A stretch of DNA of 27,373 bases from an uncultured Spirochaetia bacterium (lineage in GTDB: Bacteria > Spirochaetota > CALGPD01). Made by a program: the position numbers and the translations under genes. The DNA is taken from the NCBI GenBank assembly GCA_937960625.1, contig CALGPD010000010.1, positions 1 through 27,373 on the forward strand, written 5' to 3'. Numbering within the stretch: position 1 is the first letter of the stretch; each line of letters starts with the position of its first letter. The notes beneath the pieces were generated by a model. The model saw nothing but the letters and a program-made list of their open reading frames with translations, made no database searches and was not told the origin of the DNA. Below are positions 21,705 through 27,373 of this stretch, one piece after another.

Positions 21705-22022
21705 GTGAACAAAAAAGTATCAGGAATTCAATTTTACGTACCTTTGATTCGACAATATAGTATAAAGAAAAAAATGGTAGGTACTTTTTTGGAACGCTGC
21801 GATATTTGCGAATCAGTATTAATAGAAAAGAACTGGAAAATAGATTTTTTTATAGACGGAAAGTTTATTTCAATTTTAAATTACCCGTTAATGCTTTGTC
21901 CCACTTGCGCCAGTATGAAATTCACAGAAAATATAAATGCGAAAGTGCTGGAAAAATTGCTTACCAAAACCCATTCAAGAAATAATCATCCATCTGCAAT
22001 AAAATTTGAAGAGCATTTCTAA
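21705..22022 (+). CDS. Small YgiT-like zinc-finger protein
   Basis: A CDICESVLIEK...LCPTCASMKF protein with two CxxC pairs about 45 residues apart, as in YgiT-type zinc ribbons (the metal domain of MqsA-like antitoxins), with the usual following helix AKVLEKLLTK. The start is uncertain. GTG at 21705 gives 105 residues, with AGGAT somewhat far upstream. ATG at 21774 gives 82 residues, begins just before the first CxxC, and has no ribosome binding site. It follows the LptF/LptG-like gene by 25 bases and may be co-transcribed. No recognisable toxin lies beside it, so an antitoxin role is not supported by context. Confidence 0.7.
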   Translation: MNKKVSGIQFYVPLIRQYSIKKKMVGTFLERCDICESVLIEKNWKIDFFIDGKFISILNYPLMLCPTCASMKFTENINAKVLEKLLTKTHSRNNHPSAIKFEEHF

Positions 22023-22086
22023 TTTTTTAGCTTTGCACAGGTTTTTAAAGTGTTTATATTTGTTATCTATTAAATGTGAGGGCAAA

Positions 22087-22362
22087 ATGAATTTATCATC
22101 AACAGAAGTAAGACAAATTTTGGTCTGGGCTGAACACGCGATTGAAGGCGGCCATTTCGGTGACGGGAACATGATGATTCCCGAAGAGGCCATCACTCTA
22201 AATAAATTAAAAGAGAAAAAACAAGGCGAGTTTGATTTTTCCCGTTCTGATATCAAAATTTTAAAATACTGGGCAGAGTCAACTCTGGGACAGTCTTTAA
22301 AAGGAATGTTGGCAGAAGAAATAAGTGTTGTTGAAAAAATTAAAAATTTTAACCAATCATAA
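22087..22362 (+). CDS. Small soluble protein with internal duplication
   Basis: I do not recognise a family. The start at 22087 (91 residues, MNLSSTEV) has GAGGG upstream; a longer frame from 22006 lacks this. Two similar units are visible. LSSTEVRQILVWAEHAI ... MIPEEAITLNKLKEKK (about 3-45) matches FSRSDIKILKYWAESTL ... LAEEISVVEKIKN (about 48-88). Each has [FL]Sxx(x)IxxLxWAE, a short glycine-containing loop and EE..x..KLK, giving two helical repeats. It has no signal peptide or membrane segment. Its stop lies 14 bases inside the convergent potassium transporter gene. Confidence 0.7.
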   Translation: MNLSSTEVRQILVWAEHAIEGGHFGDGNMMIPEEAITLNKLKEKKQGEFDFSRSDIKILKYWAESTLGQSLKGMLAEEISVVEKIKNFNQS

Positions 22363-24088
22363 TTTTTTCATCGGGATATACAACAGTTTCTCTGTCTCCT
22401 TGTTGAAAAATAGCTTGAAGTAAGTTTAACGGCCCAATTCTGCCAAAATACATTAAAAATATTAAAACATATTTGCTAAAAGTTGATAAAGATGCAGTAA
22501 TTCCGGTTGATAAGCCCACAGTGCCAAAAGCGCTTACAGCTTCAAACAGCACTTTTATTATTGGAATTTTATCAAAATAGTGAATCAATATCGTTGCAAT
22601 AAACACGGTAAAAAATCCAATTGCTATTAAACTTCCTGCTTTTCGCAGAGTATTGTCAGGAACTGTGCGTTCGCCGATGATGATGCGTTTTTTATCTTTT
22701 ATCGTTGCTTTGATAGTTAACCATAGGACGACTAAAGTTGTGGTTTTAATTCCCCCTCCGGTTGATGAAGGCGATGCTCCAATAAACATTAAGATAATAA
22801 AAGTAAAAAGTGTTGCAGGGTTTAATGCCCCAATATCTACTGTGTTAAATCCCGCTGTCCGCGTTGTAACAGATTGAAAGAAGCTAATAATTACTTTATT
22901 ACCCGTCGTATGATTTTTTAAAATTCCGCTATTTTCCAGAATAAGAAAAGCCGCTGCTCCTAGTATAATTAATAACAGGCTTGCCTTTAACGCAATTTTA
23001 GTTTGCGCTTGTATTCTGGTAACTTTCTTTTTTTTAGAATGCATGAGCTTATCAATTAACCAGTTCTTAATGTTAAAGAGAACAGGAAACCCAATTCCTC
23101 CGAAGAATATTAAAAGCATGATTGCCAAATTCATTGCGAAACTGCCTTTAAACCCCATTAAACTATCTGTCATTACGGAGAAACCCGCGTTACAAAAAGC
23201 TGAAATAGAATGAAAAATTGAAAAGAATATTTTCTCCTGAAAAGGCATACTTAGTTTAACTGCAACAAAAGCGTATATGAAAAAAGCAGCAATAAGTTCT
23301 ATAACAAAAGTTGAAATGATAATAAGTTTAACGAGTTTTTTCAGTACCGATACACTATCCTGATCAAGCATTGCAAGGGTTTGAGTGCGTTCTTTTAAAC
23401 TCATCTTACTGCCGGAGAAAATGATAATAAACGCGGATAAGGTCATTATACCTAATCCGCCTATTTGAATAAGCAATAAAATTACGGTTTGGCCGAATTT
23501 CGTAAAAAACGTCGCGGTATCAACAACGATTAGCCCTGTTACACAAACGGCAGAAGTTGAAGTGAATATGGCATCTATTATTGATAACCTTTGCGTTGTC
23601 GCATGTGATACGGGAAGAAGTAATAAAAAAGCACCAAATAAAATTACGATAATAAAACCTAAAGAAAAACTTTGCGCGGGTTTCAGTTTAATACGTGTTA
23701 ATAAGGTTTTTAAATCTTTCCAATAAAATGAAATGTAAGAGAGTATAATAATAAACCTGAATACTATTTTTATTTTAAAATGTTTATCTCCATCTGCTTT
23801 TAAAATACTCGTTGGAAATAATCCGGTGTTATCAAGCATAATTAACCATAGATAGCCGAGTATAATGAAAACCATTATAAGATTTTCTTTAAGGAAATTA
23901 AAAAATCCCCTTGATTTTAATATTCCTAATGAAATAGAGGAAATACAAAGAATTAAGAAAACCATATCAATCAGTGAAAAAATCTCAGGAACATTTTCAC
24001 TGTAAAAAATTAATACGGTGAATAATAGAATAATTGCGCCGATAGTAAATATTTTTATGATTATGTTATAAATGCGGTCTATCAACAT
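22349..24088 (-). CDS. TrkH/KtrB-family potassium transporter subunit
   Basis: Integral membrane subunit for K+ (or Na+/K+) uptake. All four filter loops are visible with their glycines: TSTSAVCVTGLIVVD, HSISAFCNAGFSVM, SVTTRTAGFNTVD and SAFGTVGLSTG. GASPSSTGGGIKTTT follows the third loop. At 579 residues it is longer than KtrB (about 450) because of roughly 130 N-terminal residues with four extra hydrophobic segments. A regulatory TrkA/KtrA partner is not in the window. No Shine-Dalgarno site precedes the ATG; a hairpin lies just upstream (24101-24130). The 3' end overlaps the convergent small-protein gene by 14 bases, so the two messages could be antisense to one another. Confidence 0.93.
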   Translation of the reverse strand: MLIDRIYNIIIKIFTIGAIILLFTVLIFYSENVPEIFSLIDMVFLILCISSISLGILKSRGFFNFLKENLIMVFIILGYLWLIMLDNTGLFPTSILKADGDKHFKIKIVFRFIIILSYISFYWKDLKTLLTRIKLKPAQSFSLGFIIVILFGAFLLLLPVSHATTQRLSIIDAIFTSTSAVCVTGLIVVDTATFFTKFGQTVILLLIQIGGLGIMTLSAFIIIFSGSKMSLKERTQTLAMLDQDSVSVLKKLVKLIIISTFVIELIAAFFIYAFVAVKLSMPFQEKIFFSIFHSISAFCNAGFSVMTDSLMGFKGSFAMNLAIMLLIFFGGIGFPVLFNIKNWLIDKLMHSKKKKVTRIQAQTKIALKASLLLIILGAAAFLILENSGILKNHTTGNKVIISFFQSVTTRTAGFNTVDIGALNPATLFTFIILMFIGASPSSTGGGIKTTTLVVLWLTIKATIKDKKRIIIGERTVPDNTLRKAGSLIAIGFFTVFIATILIHYFDKIPIIKVLFEAVSAFGTVGLSTGITASLSTFSKYVLIFLMYFGRIGPLNLLQAIFQQGDRETVVYPDEKIMIG

Positions 24089-24100
24089 AAATATATATAT

Positions 24101-24130
24101 AACGCTTCGGCATACTCTTTGAAAAGCGTT
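24101..24130. other. Hairpin between nth and the TrkH/KtrB gene
   Basis: AACGCTT (24101-24107) pairs with AAGCGTT (24124-24130). A T run follows on the plus strand, but there is no plus-strand gene to terminate. On the minus strand it lies 13 bases before the transporter ATG, followed by alternating A/T. It may be a weak terminator for nth or part of the leader. Confidence 0.4.
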
Positions 24131-24177
24131 TTTTTATTTTTCGTTTGGAAATATAAAATGCTTATCCAAAATACAGT

Positions 24178-24831
24178 TTACCGGCTTTTTTCAACTCCAA
24201 TCCTGTCGCAATAATCAGATATGGCGCATTTACTGCAAAAAGGGCTGACCGGTTTGCACACATTTTGGCCATATACAACGAGAAGGTCATTGTACTCTAT
24301 CCAGTATTCTTTGGGAAGTATTTCCCTAAGAGCGAATTCCGTTTTATCCGGATTTTTTGTATTTACATAGCCTAAACGGTTGGAAATACGGTGAACGTGT
24401 ATATCAACGCATATGCCCGGCTTATTATAACCTAGAGTAACAACGAGATTTGCGGTTTTTCTGCCAACGCCTTTTAGTTTTAATAATTCATCAATCGTAT
24501 CAGGTACTTGTCCGTTATATTTTTCAATTAAGTCGCTGCATATATTTAGAATCGTTTCTGCTTTATTTCTGTAAAAACCAACGGGATAAATAAGTTTTTC
24601 AATTTCTTGTTTGTTAAGTTTTATCATTTTATATGGGGAATCAGCAGCGTTAAAAAGCCTTGTTGACGCGTCTCTCGTTGTTTCATCCTTTGTTCTTAAA
24701 GATAAAATGCAGGAAATTAAAACGTGAAAAGCGTTGCGTTTATTTGCCCATTCGGTAACTATAGGAGTTTGATATTTTCCATATTCTATACGTAGGATTT
24801 TTATAATTTCGTGAATTTTTTCTTTATTCAT
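24178..24831 (-). CDS. nth: Endonuclease III (DNA glycosylase/AP lyase)
   Basis: Base-excision repair enzyme for oxidised pyrimidines. The 217-residue protein is full length. The helix-hairpin-helix LKGVGRKTANLV carries the catalytic Lys125, and Asp143 follows in CVDIHVHR. The C-terminal [4Fe-4S] loop has Cys192, 199, 202 and 208, the exact C-x6-C-x2-C-x5-C spacing. Its ATG shares one base with the stop of the upstream lipoprotein gene (TAATG), so translation is coupled. It is the last gene of an operon headed by a ClpX-like ATPase, an unusual setting for nth. Confidence 0.97.
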   Translation of the reverse strand: MNKEKIHEIIKILRIEYGKYQTPIVTEWANKRNAFHVLISCILSLRTKDETTRDASTRLFNAADSPYKMIKLNKQEIEKLIYPVGFYRNKAETILNICSDLIEKYNGQVPDTIDELLKLKGVGRKTANLVVTLGYNKPGICVDIHVHRISNRLGYVNTKNPDKTEFALREILPKEYWIEYNDLLVVYGQNVCKPVSPFCSKCAISDYCDRIGVEKSR

Positions 24832-25229
24832 TAATTTAATTTTAAAAGCAGTTTTTCAAAAAAATCACCTGTTCCTTTGATTTTGATAATTTTTTCACGC
24901 AAATCAATAGTTTTAATTAAAAGCTCTCGTATTATTTTTCTGAATTTTTTAATTTTTTTAAACGCGGAATTCCCTACTTCATTTTTAAGTTTATGTATAA
25001 CTTTATCAATCTTCAATTTAAGATTATTTTTTCCATGATATAGTTTTTTTACTTTGGCTTTCAAACTTTTAGAGAATTTTTTCATTTTGCTTATTTTAAG
25101 TAATTCGGAATTATAATTTTTTAATAAAGCAATGTATTTTTCATGCAATTTTATAAGTTCTATTTCCTGATTGCTTAACGAGGTACAAGATATTAGAAAA
25201 AAAGGTAACGCAAAAATTAGTTTTTTCAT
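24831..25229 (-). CDS. Small helical lipoprotein B
   Basis: A 132-residue protein with a lipoprotein signal (MKKLIFALPFFLISC, Cys15). After it come only charged, Lys-rich helices (for example KLHEKYIALLKNYNSELLKI and KKIKKFRKIIRELLIKTIDLREKI), predicted coiled coil or helical bundle. No family is recognised. It ends with a TAA that overlaps the nth ATG by one base and itself starts with an ATG overlapping the upstream stop by one base. It has the same size, signal and helical character as the upstream lipoprotein and may be a distant paralogue or partner. Confidence 0.85.
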   Translation of the reverse strand: MKKLIFALPFFLISCTSLSNQEIELIKLHEKYIALLKNYNSELLKISKMKKFSKSLKAKVKKLYHGKNNLKLKIDKVIHKLKNEVGNSAFKKIKKFRKIIRELLIKTIDLREKIIKIKGTGDFFEKLLLKLN

Positions 25230-25633
25230 TATTTTCCTTTTCCCCTGTTTCTTAGTTTTATAAAGAGTTCCTTAACTCCGTGTATTTTTTTTATACGTTC
25301 CTGCATTCTTTTAATATAATAATTTGCTATGGAAATATTTATCAGGGTTTTGCGGAGTTTTTTTCTTATTTTAGGGTCAGTATCATAATCTTCACCAAAC
25401 TTATCCACGCTTTTTCTGATTGATATAATTGTTTTTTGAGTATTAAGTATATCCCGTTCTAATCCGGGAGTAACTTTTCCTTTTTTTTCTATTTCACGCA
25501 AAAGTTTAACGTACTCGATTAGCTGTTTATACATATCTTTATAAACTTGAATGTATTGTTTTTCTTTGGGTTTACCTGAACACGCTGATAGTAAAATTAT
25601 TATTAATAATAAACCTGTTGTTTTTTTTAACAC
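25229..25633 (-). CDS. Small helical lipoprotein A
   Basis: A 134-residue lipoprotein (MLKKTTGLLLIIILLSAC, Cys18) with mainly helical, charged sequence after the lipobox (KEKQYIQVYKDMYKQLIEYVKLLREIEKK; RKKLRKTLINISIANYYIKRMQERIKKIHGVKELFIKLRN). I recognise no family. It starts with GTG sharing one base with the TAG of the ClpX-like gene, and its stop overlaps the next start. The ending (HGVKELFIKLRN) resembles that of lipoprotein B (GTGDFFEKLLLKLN). Its coupling to a cytoplasmic ATPase gene is odd, as the mature proteins should be in a different compartment. Confidence 0.85.
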   Translation of the reverse strand: MLKKTTGLLLIIILLSACSGKPKEKQYIQVYKDMYKQLIEYVKLLREIEKKGKVTPGLERDILNTQKTIISIRKSVDKFGEDYDTDPKIRKKLRKTLINISIANYYIKRMQERIKKIHGVKELFIKLRNRGKGK

Positions 25634-27123
25634 TATATTTCCTTTTTCTCTTCACGGGTTTTTCTGATAAACTCATTTAGATATTTTTCCGGATTTTTTG
25701 CGCACTCTTCATCTACTTTGAAATTATCCGCGTTAAGTAAATGCAATCCGTGTTGATAGTTTTCAAATACGTTTTCAAGGTGTTTTTCAACGCTTAAACT
25801 GTTTTCTAATGCAAGTTCGCGAAGAATATCTTCAGCCGTTTCGGTAAAATCAATATCTATGTTGTGATTTTTTTTGAAATTTTCACTAAATGAAAGAAAC
25901 ACGCTTTCGTTAACGAGTTTGGTTAAAACGTGTTCCGGATTGTTCAATACGTTATCATCAACGAATAATTTTCTAACAGCAGTACTGGGCAGTTTTTTTT
26001 CAAACTTAACAAGTATTTTTTCTAAAACCGAAGACAATCCGCGCGCCCCGGTTTTTTCCAAATGAGCCATTTTTGCTATTTCAAATAAAGCCTCATCGGA
26101 AAATTCCAAATCAATGTCATAAGCGGCAAAATCCATTGTTTTACCAAGAATAACGCTTGAGTTTTCGTTTTTAAGTATTTTATAAAGCCCGTTTTCATCT
26201 AACTGGTCAAGTACTGCAATCACAGGCAGCCGGCCGATAAACTCGGATTCAAATCCGTAAGTCATAAAATCTTCTGTACGCACGCTTCTGAATAAATCAA
26301 CATTGTAATCTTTTTTTTCTTTCACACCCGTATTAAATCCGATACCGGAGATATTTCTTCTTTTTTCAATAATTCTCTCAAGCCCGGCAAACGCGCCACT
26401 TACAATGAATAAAATGTTCCTTGTGTTTATAACTTTTTTTTCAACTTTTCCCGTTTTTTGCGCCTGCATAGCAGCTTCCATCTGAGAAGCAAGATCATGC
26501 GGAGTACGTAAGTTAACTTCAGCTTCTTCCATGAGTTTTAACAAATTCCTTTGAACTCCGGTTCTTGAAACATCAGGGCCTCTTGAATTGCTGGCAGACG
26601 CAATTTTATCAATTTCATCAATATAAATAATGCCGTATTCCGCTGCCGCGATATTACCGTCAGCAGCGTGCACCAAATCCCTTACAAGGTCTTCAACGTC
26701 ACCGCCAACATATCCTGTTTCGGTAAACTTCGTCGCATCGGCTTTTACAAAAGGAACACCTATTTTATCAGCAATGAGTTTAACCATAAAAGTTTTACCC
26801 ACTCCGGTTGGGCCTATCATCAATATGTTATTTTTTATATTTCCAATAATCGGGCGTTTAAGCTTTCCGTATTTTTCAAGTTTCATTCTATTAAAATGTG
26901 TGCAGATTTTTGTCGCAAGAATTTCAACGGCTTTTTTTTGCTCAACCACAAACTCGTTTAAATACGCTTCCAATTCTTCGGGTATCATGTCAAAGTTAAT
27001 GCCTTCACCTTGATGCGACTTTACTCCGTCCTTGGAACCACGTGTGCCCGGGTTTTGAAAGCCTTCAAAATCATTCATCATTTTTTTGAATTCCGCTGAA
27101 TTAATATTGTTTGGTTTTTGCAT
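25633..27123 (-). CDS. ClpX-like AAA+ ATPase without zinc-binding domain
   Basis: A 496-residue ATPase of the ClpX/HslU unfoldase group. The motifs are Walker A GPTGVGKT (104-111), pore loop GYVG (137-140, with GGDVEDLV after it), Walker B IIYIDEIDK (about 165-173), SEFIGRLP (about 293-300) and sensor 2 GARGL (359-363). An IGF tripeptide (261-263) sits where ClpX docks on ClpP. It lacks the N-terminal Cys4 zinc domain of ClpX, has an insert of about 20 residues around 207-230 (PHDLASQMEAAMQAQ), and carries about 100 extra C-terminal residues. No protease gene is beside it. A promoter with a palindrome in its spacer lies upstream. Confidence 0.9.
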   Translation of the reverse strand: MQKPNNINSAEFKKMMNDFEGFQNPGTRGSKDGVKSHQGEGINFDMIPEELEAYLNEFVVEQKKAVEILATKICTHFNRMKLEKYGKLKRPIIGNIKNNILMIGPTGVGKTFMVKLIADKIGVPFVKADATKFTETGYVGGDVEDLVRDLVHAADGNIAAAEYGIIYIDEIDKIASASNSRGPDVSRTGVQRNLLKLMEEAEVNLRTPHDLASQMEAAMQAQKTGKVEKKVINTRNILFIVSGAFAGLERIIEKRRNISGIGFNTGVKEKKDYNVDLFRSVRTEDFMTYGFESEFIGRLPVIAVLDQLDENGLYKILKNENSSVILGKTMDFAAYDIDLEFSDEALFEIAKMAHLEKTGARGLSSVLEKILVKFEKKLPSTAVRKLFVDDNVLNNPEHVLTKLVNESVFLSFSENFKKNHNIDIDFTETAEDILRELALENSLSVEKHLENVFENYQHGLHLLNADNFKVDEECAKNPEKYLNEFIRKTREEKKEI

Positions 27124-27154
27124 GTTTTTTTCACCGTACTTTAATTTAAAATAA

Positions 27155-27184
27155 AATATAATACTTAATGCAACGCGTTGTAAA
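27155..27184 (-). promoter_or_regulatory. Promoter of the ClpX-like operon with palindrome in spacer
   Basis: On the minus strand TTTACA (27179-27184), then TATATT (27155-27160) with an 18-base spacer (17 if TTATAT is used). A perfect 10-bp palindrome CAACGCGTTG (27171-27180) lies between and touches the -35, a good position for a repressor site. Confidence 0.45.
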
Positions 27185-27298
27185 GGAATAACTGAAAACT
27201 AAATTTCATTTCATACATATATTTTTTCTAACACCTTGAATTGTTCATTGCGATTGTTGATAATAAAAAAAATCAAATTTGAGAAAAAATATCTTTGG

Positions 27299-27373
27299 GC
27301 ACTGTCTTTGCGAGCGAGAGCGAAGCAATCCCGTTTGGTTTTTTAATTTAATGAGATTGCGTCGTCACATTCG
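27299..27373. repeat. Palindromic dispersed repeat, cut by the window edge
   Basis: The last 75 bases differ from the AT-rich surroundings. TTTGCGAGCGAGAGCG then AAGCAATCCCG is followed, after an A/T spacer, by GAGATTGCGTCGTCACATTCG. The two halves are imperfectly complementary (GCAATC with GATTGC, GCGA with TCGTC-type ends). This wording (TTGCGAGCGAAGCGAAGCAATCT ... AGATTGCTTCGTC) is a small repeat seen in many bacterial genomes. The right end is outside the window. From 27124 to 27298 I see only the operon promoter and featureless A/T-rich DNA. Confidence 0.6.

Noticed and set aside
21705..22362. Toxin-antitoxin pair made of the YgiT-like protein and its small neighbour
   Set aside because: The neighbour has no toxin-like motif and is separated by 64 bases; the zinc finger alone does not support the call.
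1..27373. Prophage, insertion sequence, CRISPR or defence island
   Set aside because: No transposase, integrase, repeat-spacer array or defence gene family was recognised; the content is mostly housekeeping and envelope genes.

Overview
The window is AT-rich bacterial DNA, most likely from a spirochaete. The strongest evidence is an adjacent pair of FlaA-type genes (periplasmic flagellar filament outer-layer proteins). An LptF/LptG-family permease and many lipoproteins with a lipobox fit a diderm envelope. I cannot name the genus.

Layout. Positions 1-1700 hold the 3' part of a glycyl-tRNA synthetase gene and a small protein with two Cys4 units. Positions 1702-3805 (minus strand) hold a bactofilin, an MTHFR_C/MetV-like cysteine-rich protein and an M23 lipoprotein peptidase; bactofilin plus M23 suggests cell-shape control. 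Positions 3939-5741 are the flaA pair. Its upstream region has a near-consensus sigma-70 promoter and two sigma-28-like elements of identical geometry. A DUF1015 gene follows. Positions 7315-11185 form a block bounded by two paralogous HD-GYP genes with altered GYP loops. Between them are two small four-helix membrane proteins: one promoter sits in a 19-bp inverted repeat, and the other gene has a structured leader that may hide its ribosome binding site.

Positions 11306-16095 (minus strand) hold a CPBP-family membrane protease with a FliG-N-like head, four tandem paralogous peptidoglycan amidase lipoproteins, and a lipoprotein with a NADase-type glycan-binding/discoidin-like domain. A short sigma-70-family factor (16252-17157) follows, with three phased TGACA-type dyads upstream. 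Next come an alpha/beta hydrolase preceded by a textbook sigma-54 promoter and an upstream dyad, and a phosphofructokinase with the residues of the PPi-dependent type. Positions 19868-22362 (plus) hold an enlarged LptF/LptG permease, a YgiT-like zinc-finger protein and a small internally duplicated protein. Positions 22349-27123 (minus) hold a TrkH/KtrB transporter and a tight four-gene operon: ClpX-like ATPase, two helical lipoproteins and endonuclease III, with every junction a one-base stop/start overlap. The right edge enters a palindromic dispersed repeat.

Much of the window concerns the envelope: wall hydrolysis, shape, LPS export and periplasmic flagella. I see no phage, transposase, CRISPR, tRNA or rRNA. 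The best candidates for new biology are the FliG-N/CPBP fusion, the amidase array, the ClpX-lipoprotein-nth operon, and the regulatory DNA at 8682-8765, 9376-9460, 17304-17401 and 18337-18499. Promoter, operator and RNA-structure calls are sequence inspection only.
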